The translations under genes and the position numbers were made by a program. From a virus, in the IMG/VR virus record IMGVR_UViG_3300008459_000194, positions 1 to 33,328 of that record: DNA of 33,328 nucleotides; one strand, 5' to 3'. The notes beneath the pieces were generated by a model. That model was not told where the DNA came from and made no database searches. It saw nothing but the letters and a program-made list of their open reading frames with translations. Numbering within the stretch: the first letter of the stretch is position 1; each line of letters begins with the position of its first letter. Of the stretch, positions 24,396-31,370 are shown piece by piece.

Positions 24396-24935
24396 ATGAT
24401 AAAATTAATTGACTTATTAAATGAAGGAAAACAAGTAGGTATACTATATCATTTTACATCATTAAGTGGAGGAGAAAGCATTATAAAATCAAATACTTTA
24501 AAACCCATAAATTATGATTTTATATCTCTAACTAGAGATAAAAATCTATACAAAACCTCTGACCATATAGAAGGAGGATTAGTTAGATTAACTTTAGATG
24601 GAGATAAACTATCAGATAATTTTAAAATTAAACCATATGATGAAGATCAAAGAAAAATACATGGTAGTTTTGAATCTGAAGAAAGAATTAATAAACCTAT
24701 AAAAAATATTAAGGATTATATAATTAAAATTGATATAATTTTAGATTTTTATAAATATGTTAATAGTAATTATCCTGAATTATTATTTTATGAACCCCAA
24801 GAAATAAAAAACGCTATTTCTATTTTTGAGTCATCTGGAATACCATTTAGTATAATATTAAAGGATAATAAAGTAGATTTAAAAACATGGTTAAAAATTT
24901 CTAAAAATTTTATACAAGCTAATAAAGATTACTAA
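24396..24935 (+). CDS. ART-like protein 1 with capsid-targeting-like leader
   Basis: A 179-aa protein. Residues 1-10 (MIKLIDLLNE) followed by G11 look like a T4 capsid-targeting sequence with an L-x-E|G prohead-protease site. The body carries YHFT at 18-21 with a helix ending ILKSN-like (here IIKSNTLK), ISLTRD at about 43-48, a VRLTLDGDKLS strand pair and ESEERI near 94-99. The order H-F-T / S-x-T-R / E-E is the pattern of small ADP-ribosyltransferase folds, but it is too divergent to be certain without structure. It shares leader and core with the gene at 26738, and has an extra C-terminal 55 residues. I infer an injected effector like T4 Alt. Confidence 0.5.
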   Translation: MIKLIDLLNEGKQVGILYHFTSLSGGESIIKSNTLKPINYDFISLTRDKNLYKTSDHIEGGLVRLTLDGDKLSDNFKIKPYDEDQRKIHGSFESEERINKPIKNIKDYIIKIDIILDFYKYVNSNYPELLFYEPQEIKNAISIFESSGIPFSIILKDNKVDLKTWLKISKNFIQANKDY

Positions 24936-24945
24936 GATAAAAATT

Positions 24946-26670
24946 ATGAGTATACAAGTAGACACAAGTAAATGGGTTAAAGGAAAAAATTACCCAACAT
25001 GGATGGATGATATTGCTGTTAGTATGATTTCAAAAGGTTATTTATTACCTGATGAAGATGTATTTGACGCATATAAACGAGTAAGTAGAGCAGCAGCACG
25101 TCGTTTAAGACGTAAAGATTTGCAACCTATTTTCTATGAAGCATTAGTAAAAAATTGGTTGTGTTTAGCATCACCTGTTTTATCTAATATGGGAACAGAA
25201 CGAGGAATGCCTATTTCATGTTTTGGTATTGATGTTGGTGATTCAATTGAAGGAATAGCAGACGCAAATTCTGAATTAATGCGTTTATCATCTCAAGGTG
25301 GTGGAGTTGGAATCGGAGTATCTCGTATTAGAGGTAGAGGTAAATCAATTAAAGATAACGGAATATCTGAAGGAGTGGTACCATGGTGTAAAATTTATGA
25401 TTCAACTATATTAGCTACTAATCAAGGTTCAGTACGTAGAGGAGCAGCATCTGTTAATTTAAATATTAACCATCCAGATATTGAAGAATTTTTAATGATT
25501 CGTCGTCCTAAAGGAGATGTAAATCGTCAATGTTTAAATTTACATCAATGTGTTGTTATTGATGATGAGTTTATGGATAAGTTAGAAAATAAAGATCCTA
25601 AAGCATTAAAATTATGGGGTGAAATATTAAAAACACGTCTTGAAACAGGTGAACCTTATATTATGTTTGGAGATAATGTAAACAATGCTAATCCTGAGGC
25701 CTATAAAAAGAATAATTTACAAGTATCAATGACTAACATTTGTACTGAAATTGCTCTTTATACAGATGAATTACATTCATTTATATGTTGTTTATCTTCA
25801 TTAAATTTAGCTCGTTGGGATGAATGGAAAGAACATAAATTTGAAAATGGAATGACATTACCTGAACTATCAGTTTGGTTTTTAGAAGGTGTACTTCAAG
25901 AATTTATAGACAGAGCTAAAAATATTAGATTCTTAGAAAACACAGTTCGCTCAGCAGTTAAAGGTAGAGCAATTGGTTTAGGTGTTTTAGGATGGCATAC
26001 GTTTTTACAAGCAAAAGGAATTCCATTTGTGGGTATTCAAGCAAATGCTTATACAAGAATTATATTTGAATTTATTGAAAAAGAAGCTCTTAAAGCATCT
26101 AAAGCTCAAGCAGAAATATATGGAGAACCAGAATGGTGTAAAGGTACAGGATTAAGACATACTCATCATTTAGCGCCTGCACCTACAGTATCTAACGCTC
26201 ATATTTCGGGTGGTGTTTCTCCTTCAATTGAACCGATTCCAGCTAACGTTTATAATTTAAAAACCGCAAAAGGTGTTTTTATTAAACGCAATAGAATTTT
26301 GGAAGACTTATTAGAGAAAAAAGGATACAATATTGATAGCGTTTGGGAACAAATTCTTAAAGACCAAGGGTCAGTTTTAGGCCTACCAGAATATATATTA
26401 TCAGATGAAGAAAAAGAAGTATTTTTAACATTCAAAGAGATAAATCAGTTAGAGATTGTTCGTCAAAATGCAATTCGTCAGAAATATGTTGATCAAGCTA
26501 TTTCATTAAATTTATGTTTTGATCCAAATGACACACCAAAATGGATATCTCAAGTACATAAAGAAGCTCATAAATTAGGTATTAAAACTCTATATTATTT
26601 ACGAACTGAAAGTGTATTAAGAGGAGATAATTTACAACGTTTATCAGAGTGTATTAGCTGTGAAGGATAG
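24946..26670 (+). CDS. nrdA: Ribonucleotide reductase class I, large subunit
   Basis: A 574-aa catalytic subunit, much shorter than E. coli NrdA (about 760 aa). All catalytic residues are visible: C92 (SCFG), N264-x-C266-x-E268 (TNICTEI), C281/C282 opposite C92 for the redox pair, Y550-Y551 (TLYYLRT) of the radical path, and the C-terminal CISCEG (C569, C572) reduced by thioredoxin-like proteins. The chain starts directly at the catalytic region, with no N-terminal ATP-cone, so allosteric overall-activity control by dATP is probably missing. A strong terminator follows. A phage thioredoxin at 31117 is a likely reductant. Confidence 0.94.
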   Translation: MSIQVDTSKWVKGKNYPTWMDDIAVSMISKGYLLPDEDVFDAYKRVSRAAARRLRRKDLQPIFYEALVKNWLCLASPVLSNMGTERGMPISCFGIDVGDSIEGIADANSELMRLSSQGGGVGIGVSRIRGRGKSIKDNGISEGVVPWCKIYDSTILATNQGSVRRGAASVNLNINHPDIEEFLMIRRPKGDVNRQCLNLHQCVVIDDEFMDKLENKDPKALKLWGEILKTRLETGEPYIMFGDNVNNANPEAYKKNNLQVSMTNICTEIALYTDELHSFICCLSSLNLARWDEWKEHKFENGMTLPELSVWFLEGVLQEFIDRAKNIRFLENTVRSAVKGRAIGLGVLGWHTFLQAKGIPFVGIQANAYTRIIFEFIEKEALKASKAQAEIYGEPEWCKGTGLRHTHHLAPAPTVSNAHISGGVSPSIEPIPANVYNLKTAKGVFIKRNRILEDLLEKKGYNIDSVWEQILKDQGSVLGLPEYILSDEEKEVFLTFKEINQLEIVRQNAIRQKYVDQAISLNLCFDPNDTPKWISQVHKEAHKLGIKTLYYLRTESVLRGDNLQRLSECISCEG

Positions 26671-26678
26671 AAAATAAT

Positions 26679-26700
26679 AGCCACCTATGGTGGCTTTTTT
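26679..26700 (+). terminator. Rho-independent terminator after nrdA
   Basis: AGCCACC (26679-26685), loop TAT, GGTGGCT (26689-26695), followed by a T run to 26700. Eight bases after the nrdA stop. Confidence 0.88.
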
Positions 26701-26719
26701 ATTAAACCTATTTAATTAA

Positions 26720-26729
26720 ATATTTATAA
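26720..26729 (+). promoter_or_regulatory. Late-type motif ATATTTATAA before ART-like gene 2
   Basis: ATATTTATAA lies directly after the nrdA terminator and ends 8 bases before the ATG. If it is a promoter the message would be nearly leaderless. Placement after a terminator supports a new transcription start here. Confidence 0.35.
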
Positions 26730-26737
26730 CATATATT

Positions 26738-27163
26738 ATGATAAAATTAATTGATTTATTAAGTGAAGGAAAACAAGTAGGTCCTTTATATCATTTTACA
26801 AGGACCGGAGAATTAATTAGCATTCTCAAAAGTAACATTTTAAAAGCAAGTGATCAATGGGCTACTAATGATGATCTTAGACCCTTTAATTCTTTTACTC
26901 GAAATAAAAATGGGTGGGATGTAGGAGGATTCCCAACAGATGTACGAATAACAGTTGATGGTGATAAATTATCTTATAAATATAAAATTCAACCTTTTGA
27001 TATGGGTTATGGAGTAGATGAGATGGAAGAGAGAATTTATAAAGATATCCCTAATATAAAAGATTATATTTTAGATATAACTATTAATACTAAAACTAAA
27101 GGAAATTACGATATACATAAAGATATATTAAAAGATCTTTATCCTAAATTTAAAATTATATAA
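26738..27163 (+). CDS. ART-like protein 2 with capsid-targeting-like leader
   Basis: A 141-aa paralog of the gene at 24396. The first 45 bases differ at two positions only, giving MIKLIDLLSE|GKQVG against MIKLIDLLNE|GKQVG, while the rest has diverged. Conserved blocks are LYHFT (17-21), ILKSNILK, NSFTRNK at about 51-57, VRITVDGDKLS, MEERI near 93-97, and NIKDYI. This is the same H-F-T / S-x-T-R / E-E-R order. It is shorter than paralog 1 at the C-terminus. Lying after a terminator and next to a late-type motif, it may be expressed late, which would fit packaging in the head. ADP-ribosyltransferase function is inference. Confidence 0.5.
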   Translation: MIKLIDLLSEGKQVGPLYHFTRTGELISILKSNILKASDQWATNDDLRPFNSFTRNKNGWDVGGFPTDVRITVDGDKLSYKYKIQPFDMGYGVDEMEERIYKDIPNIKDYILDITINTKTKGNYDIHKDILKDLYPKFKII

Positions 27164-27177
27164 AATAAATTAAAAAC

Positions 27178-27441
27178 ATGCCCTTAAAACCTCAATCAAT
27201 CAGAAAAGGAGTAAAAATTACTTTAAATGGTAAAGAAGCAGAAAAACAGGAAATCATAACATTAAGTAATGATTGGACTGATGCTCAAATAAATTTCTTT
27301 AAAAAATTACTACAACAGGGTGGAGCAACTAAAATTAATGGAAGTTCATTTGTTGTTACACCGCAGGATAAAATAGTAAATTCAACTGGAGAGAAAGATC
27401 CAGGTATATTAGTAGCACCAGGAATAGACCAAAGATTTTAA
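27178..27441 (+). CDS. Small protein, unknown
   Basis: An 87-aa basic protein that I do not recognise. The first half is a short strand/helix unit (VKITLNGKEAEKQEIITLSNDWTDAQINFFKKLLQQGG), the second is loop-rich with FVVTPQDKIV and ends PGILVAPGIDQRF. No membrane span, signal peptide or cysteine. It stands 14 bases after ART-like gene 2 and one base before the membrane protein gene, hence in one operon with both. Function unknown. Confidence 0.5.
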   Translation: MPLKPQSIRKGVKITLNGKEAEKQEIITLSNDWTDAQINFFKKLLQQGGATKINGSSFVVTPQDKIVNSTGEKDPGILVAPGIDQRF

Positions 27442-27442
27442 A

Positions 27443-28411
27443 ATGAAAAAATATTTTTTACCAATACTTATAGCACTGTCTGCATTATCAATTAGTGCAG
27501 CAGCTGCTTTTTATAGCGTTACAGGTTTAGCTAAACTTTTTGTAGGAGTAGAAATTGCTGTAATATGGATGGCTACTTCTCTTGAAGTAGCAAAACTAGT
27601 AGTAGCGTCTTTACTTTATCAATACTGGAAAGATTTATCATGGGGTTTAAAAACATACTTTACAACAGCTTTAGTAATATTAATGATCATTACCTCAGCA
27701 GGAATATATGGTTATCTTTCTTCAGGATATCAAGATACTACAAATAAAACAAATGTTGTAAATAAAGAAATTGTTTTAGTTGATAATAAAATAAAAACAC
27801 AAGAATCAAATAAAGAATTTACTTTACAACAATTAAAACAAACCCAACATAGTGTTGTTCAATTAAGAGAAGCGTTAGGTAATAATAATCAAACATATAA
27901 AGACAAATCAGGAAATATTTTAACTACTACATCCTCAGCAAATAGAAAGTCATATGAAAAACAACTTGAATTTGCTTTAAATGAAGAAAAAATACTTAGT
28001 GATAAATTAGATGTTTTAGATTCTACATTATTAGTTTTATCTGAGGAAAAATTAAATAAAGAATCAAATATAGAAGTAGCTGGTGAATTAGGTCCGTTAA
28101 AATATATTTCTAAATTAACTGGAGTAGAAATGGATAGAATTATTAATTGGTTTTTATTAGTTATTATATTTGTATTTGATCCTTTAGCTATAAGTTTAGT
28201 TATAGCGGCTAATTTTGCCTTCAGTAAACTAAGTAATACATCAAGCGTACCTGATGAAAAACCAGTTAGTGCAAGACAATTACTTACAGAACACAAAATT
28301 GATGATTCAATGATTCCACCGCCTCCACCACTTATTAAATCATGGTATAATTATGTTCCTCCAATTTTGAAGAAAAAGAAAAAAGATGAAGATGAAATAA
28401 TAACTTATTAG
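27443..28411 (+). CDS. Four-span membrane protein with central coiled coil
   Basis: A 322-aa integral membrane protein. Hydrophobic spans lie at about 4-26, 30-58, 71-96 and 233-260; between the third and fourth spans residues about 105-215 form a Q/N/K/E/L-rich coiled coil. The C-terminal 60 residues are soluble, with PPPPP and a Lys-rich stretch (KKKKKDEDE). The combination of three N-terminal spans (with WMATSLEVAKLVVASLLYQYW) and a long coiled coil recalls conserved proteins of marine T4-like phages, whose role is unknown. It would sit in the inner membrane; superinfection exclusion or a lysis-timing role are guesses. It is followed by an early-type promoter overlapping its end. Confidence 0.6.
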   Translation: MKKYFLPILIALSALSISAAAAFYSVTGLAKLFVGVEIAVIWMATSLEVAKLVVASLLYQYWKDLSWGLKTYFTTALVILMIITSAGIYGYLSSGYQDTTNKTNVVNKEIVLVDNKIKTQESNKEFTLQQLKQTQHSVVQLREALGNNNQTYKDKSGNILTTTSSANRKSYEKQLEFALNEEKILSDKLDVLDSTLLVLSEEKLNKESNIEVAGELGPLKYISKLTGVEMDRIINWFLLVIIFVFDPLAISLVIAANFAFSKLSNTSSVPDEKPVSARQLLTEHKIDDSMIPPPPPLIKSWYNYVPPILKKKKKDEDEIITY

Positions 28412-28439
28412 GCTTCCTAAATATTAATTCATATATTTA
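28408..28439 (+). promoter_or_regulatory. Early-type promoter: TTAG-N20-TATATTTA
   Basis: TATATTTA (28432-28439) with TTAG (28408-28411) at the same 20-base distance; one mismatch to TTTG. It overlaps the preceding stop and lies 16 bases before the lipoprotein ATG. Confidence 0.5.
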
Positions 28440-28455
28440 GATAAATTAAAAGGTT

Positions 28456-29091
28456 ATGAAAAATTTAATAATATTATTAGCATTAACTACTTTAGTTAGT
28501 TGTAAGAAAAAATCAATTGAACCTACAGAAGTATGTCCGGGTGGATGTAATAGTGAATTTGTAGTTTCTTCATCATCCGCTTCTCTTCACTCAGATGGAT
28601 ATTGGCATGTGAAATATGTTGGAGCAAATTATTTTACTATTAAAGGTAATTTAACTCAACTTGATCCAAAATATGTAGTTAATAAGGTTCCGTTAGTAGA
28701 AGTAAATTTTGACTCGAATTATTGGGTATTATTTGACACTATTCAATATGTTGTTCCAATGTATTCTTATTTAAGTTGGTATACTGATAAACAGTTTAAT
28801 AATCCAATTCCTGTAGGAACTTATACTTATACTTTAAAAAATATTGCTAATGTTCATCCTCCATTAAACATAGTAGGATACCAAATAAGTCCTCATATGT
28901 GTTGGGATTGTCCCTATACTGAAACTTTACTAGGTACAAGTAGTAGATATACTTATACACCTGAACAAAAAATATTTTTTGATAGAGAGATGATAGGAGA
29001 TACTGCTACTATATTTATACAAACTATTTTTAATAGTGATATAGGAGAAAGAGAAATAAATAATAAACAATTAAAAGTTATATTTGAATAA
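28456..29091 (+). CDS. Phage-encoded lipoprotein
   Basis: A 211-aa protein with a bacterial lipoprotein signal: M-K, hydrophobic LIILLALTT, and lipobox LVSC with C16 as the lipidated cysteine, followed by KKKS. The mature part is beta-rich with VCPGGC and MCWDCP cysteine pairs and many aromatic residues. It would be exported and anchored in a host membrane. Small phage lipoproteins often block adsorption or DNA entry of related phages, so superinfection exclusion is plausible, but nothing in the body identifies it. It has its own early-type promoter; its leader (AAATTAAAAGGTTATG) resembles that of the polymerase gene. Confidence 0.65.
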   Translation: MKNLIILLALTTLVSCKKKSIEPTEVCPGGCNSEFVVSSSSASLHSDGYWHVKYVGANYFTIKGNLTQLDPKYVVNKVPLVEVNFDSNYWVLFDTIQYVVPMYSYLSWYTDKQFNNPIPVGTYTYTLKNIANVHPPLNIVGYQISPHMCWDCPYTETLLGTSSRYTYTPEQKIFFDREMIGDTATIFIQTIFNSDIGEREINNKQLKVIFE

Positions 29092-29095
29092 AGTT

Positions 29096-29896
29096 ATGGA
29101 AAAAATAAAAGTATCACATGAAGTACCTCTATGTTTATTAGAGGAAAGTTTACAATTTAATGATTATGATTACTGTCTTCCTCATTTGCTAGATCAAAAT
29201 GAAGAATATAAAAATTTCTTCTTTAAATCTAAAGAAACAGGTCGTCATATAATGATGGATAATAGTTTACATGAACTTGGAGTCCCATATGATGAAGATA
29301 GATTATTATATTGGTTACAAGTATTACATCCTCAAGAATTTTTTGTAGCTGATTATTGGGAAGATAAAACTCAATCTATAGTTTCAGCTAAAAAATGGGC
29401 TTCAATTCAACATGGTTTTCCTAAAACTACTTTTATAGCTGTAGTACAAGGCAAATCATATTCTGAAGTACTAGAATGCTATCAGACATATAAAGATTTA
29501 GGTTATAAAAAAATAGCATTTAGTTATGGAGCTTCCTATTATAATGAAATATGTCCTCACCCAAATAAAAACTTAGGTAAAGCATTAGGACGTATTCAAG
29601 TAATTTCTAAATTATTAGATCAAGGTATTATTTCTAAAACTGACTCAATTCATCTTCTTGGATGTGCTGTTCCTCAAGAATTTGGATGGTATCAAGATAT
29701 GCCTTTTATTAAATCATTAGATACATCTAACCCTATTATGGCCGCTTTAGATAATACTTTTTATGAGTATTGGGGATTAAATTCTAAACCTAAAGCAAAT
29801 ATGAATGATTTTTTTAATATAGATAGAAAAAAAGTTTACCTATCAGAAATTATGACTAATGTATCTAAATTCAGAAAAATGAATAATTTAGATTAA
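29096..29896 (+). CDS. tRNA-guanine transglycosylase-like protein, DpdA-type DNA transglycosylase
   Basis: A 266-aa protein. I choose the ATG at 29096 (AATAAAGTTATG leader) rather than the TTG at 29084 in the end of the lipoprotein gene. The TIM-barrel TGT pattern is visible: HIMMDNSLHELG (about 53-64), D86 in FVADYWED, FIAVVQGKSYSEV, KKIAFSYGASYY, IHLLGCAVPQEFG, and D209 in KSLDTSNPI, a likely nucleophile position. It lacks the zinc-binding tail of bacterial TGT and is shorter, as in phage DpdA proteins, which exchange guanine in DNA for preQ0 or a derivative. Its neighbours queC, queD and queE make that substrate. DNA rather than tRNA as target is inferred from context. Confidence 0.7.
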   Translation: MEKIKVSHEVPLCLLEESLQFNDYDYCLPHLLDQNEEYKNFFFKSKETGRHIMMDNSLHELGVPYDEDRLLYWLQVLHPQEFFVADYWEDKTQSIVSAKKWASIQHGFPKTTFIAVVQGKSYSEVLECYQTYKDLGYKKIAFSYGASYYNEICPHPNKNLGKALGRIQVISKLLDQGIISKTDSIHLLGCAVPQEFGWYQDMPFIKSLDTSNPIMAALDNTFYEYWGLNSKPKANMNDFFNIDRKKVYLSEIMTNVSKFRKMNNLD

Positions 29897-29898
29897 GT

Positions 29899-29929
29899 TT
29901 TGAAAACATAAAAATAATTAATATATTTA
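29899..29929 (+). promoter_or_regulatory. Early-type promoter: TTTG-N19-TATATTTA
   Basis: TTTG (29899-29902), 19 bases, TATATTTA (29922-29929). The box also reads as the late motif ATATTTATAA (29923-29932), so early and late reading may overlap here. Confidence 0.6.
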
Positions 29930-29943
29930 TAAAAAATAAAGTT

Positions 29944-30192
29944 ATGACGCAAAAAGATCAATTTTTATCATTATTTGATTACTTAGGCCACGCCGCTGGT
30001 CAAGAATTAGGGAAAGCAGTATTTTCTAAAGCTCAAGAAAAAAATCAACCTATACAATATAGGCATGTATCTAACAAAAAATATACAGGTAAAATTACCT
30101 TATATACTCAAGAGTTTTTAGATGTTTATTTTAAACCTGAAATCATACTAAATTACATTAGCAGTTCATCAGATGATGAGTTACCATTTTAA
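29944..30192 (+). CDS. Small protein with SSB-like C-terminal tip
   Basis: An 82-aa protein of unknown family. The body (FLSLFDYLGHAAGQELGKAVFSKAQ, then YRHVSNKKYTGKITLYTQEFLDVYF) has a helix and a short beta unit. It ends SSSSDDELPF (73-82), almost the same as the acidic tip of bacterial SSB (DDDIPF or DDLPF), which recruits PriA, RecQ, RecO, ExoI and others. No OB fold is visible, so it is unlikely to be an SSB itself. It may mimic or compete with host SSB. The second gene after dpdA, it opens the queC operon behind an early-type promoter. Confidence 0.6.
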   Translation: MTQKDQFLSLFDYLGHAAGQELGKAVFSKAQEKNQPIQYRHVSNKKYTGKITLYTQEFLDVYFKPEIILNYISSSSDDELPF

Positions 30193-30203
30193 TAAATAAA
30201 AAC

Positions 30204-31109
30204 ATGAAAAAATACGCAGTATTAAGTTTATCAGGAGGAATGGATAGTAGTACTTTACTATTACATTTATTAGCAAATGATTATGAAGTAACAGCTTTAT
30301 CATTTGATTATGGACAAAAACATAAAGTAGAATTACAGTGTGCTTCTAATTTAGTAGAATATCTAAATAGTAATCATGAGAAAACAGTTGAAAAATTTGG
30401 TTTGTTTTCTATGTTTCCTAAAGTTACACATCAAATTATTAAACTAGATGGTTTATCTCAATTATTAAATTCTACATTAGTAGAAGGAGGAGCAGAAGTA
30501 CCTGAAGGACATTACGCTCAAGAAAACATGAAAGATACAGTAGTACCTAATCGTAATAAAATATTTAGTTCTATTATTCAAGCAGTTGCTTTATCAATTG
30601 CTGATAAAAATGGAACAGATTGTGTTATGGCTTTAGGAATCCATTCAGGTGATCATGCTATTTATCCTGATTGTACTGAAAATTTTAGACAAGCAGATTT
30701 ACATGCTTTTAAAGTAGGTAATTGGAACTCAGAAAAAGTAGATTTCTATGCTCCATATATGGAAACAGATAAAACAGGTATCTTAAAAGATGGTATTACA
30801 TGTTGTGAAAAATTAGGTCTAGATTTTAATGAAGTATATAAACGCACTAATACGTCTTATAAACCACTCAAAATTGTAAAATTTGAAAAAAGATTTGAAG
30901 GAACAGAAGATGAAATAAGAGTATTATCTGAAGTTTGGTATAGTGATTATAAATCAGCTAGTTCAGTAGAACGTATAGAAGCATTTTTAAATATAGGTCG
31001 TAGAGATCCTGTTAGTTATGCTGAAGTAATTCCAAATGGAGAAGTTATCCCACGCACTTGGGATGAAGTATTAGTGCATGTTAAACCAGTATTAAAAACC
31101 AATAAATAA
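30204..31109 (+). CDS. queC: 7-cyano-7-deazaguanine synthase QueC (zinc site lost)
   Basis: A 301-aa PP-loop enzyme that turns CDG into preQ0 using ATP and ammonia. The PP-loop SGGMDS lies at 10-15, followed by LSFDYGQKHKVEL (QueC-typical), VPNRNKIFSS, ALGIHSGDHAIYPDC and the C-terminal TNTSYKP and SSVERIEAF...GRRDP. Standard QueC has CGxCxxCxxR at the last position; here it reads K250-S-A-S-S-V-E-R, so the cysteines that bind structural zinc are replaced. The chain is also longer than E. coli QueC (231 aa). It begins 11 bases after the small SSB-tip gene. Confidence 0.85.
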   Translation: MKKYAVLSLSGGMDSSTLLLHLLANDYEVTALSFDYGQKHKVELQCASNLVEYLNSNHEKTVEKFGLFSMFPKVTHQIIKLDGLSQLLNSTLVEGGAEVPEGHYAQENMKDTVVPNRNKIFSSIIQAVALSIADKNGTDCVMALGIHSGDHAIYPDCTENFRQADLHAFKVGNWNSEKVDFYAPYMETDKTGILKDGITCCEKLGLDFNEVYKRTNTSYKPLKIVKFEKRFEGTEDEIRVLSEVWYSDYKSASSVERIEAFLNIGRRDPVSYAEVIPNGEVIPRTWDEVLVHVKPVLKTNK

Positions 31110-31116
31110 ATAAAAT

Positions 31117-31368
31117 ATGAAACAAGTAATCTATTTCTCAACAGCATGGTGTAGTGCCTGCAAAACAACATCTCCAATAGTAGATCAATTAAGCAAATCA
31201 GATATAGCACAAGTAGCAAAAGTAGATGCTGATTATGATGTATCTTTAGTAGAACAATATAAAATTAGAAGTATTCCAACTATTGTAGTTTTAGAAAATG
31301 GAAGTGAAGTTAAAAGACATGTTGGAGCAATAAGTTATGATCAATTAACCAAATTAATTAATGGATAA
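31117..31368 (+). CDS. Thioredoxin-like protein
   Basis: An 83-aa minimal thioredoxin fold. The N-terminus is VIYFSTAWCSACKTTSPIVDQL with active site W11-C12-S-A-C15 (CSAC rather than CGPC); later KVDADYDVSLVEQYKIRSIPTIVVL contains the cis-proline S-I-P before the central strand, and the end has GSEVKRHVG. It is shorter than bacterial thioredoxin (about 108 aa), like T4 glutaredoxin/thioredoxin. It probably reduces the C-terminal cysteines of NrdA and may help keep QueE or QueC active. Seven bases separate it from queC and two from queD. Confidence 0.85.
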   Translation: MKQVIYFSTAWCSACKTTSPIVDQLSKSDIAQVAKVDADYDVSLVEQYKIRSIPTIVVLENGSEVKRHVGAISYDQLTKLING

Positions 31369-31370
31369 AA

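Noticed and set aside
29084-29095. TTG start for the DpdA-like gene
   Set aside because: It lies within the end of the lipoprotein gene; the ATG at 29096 has the usual A-rich GTT leader.
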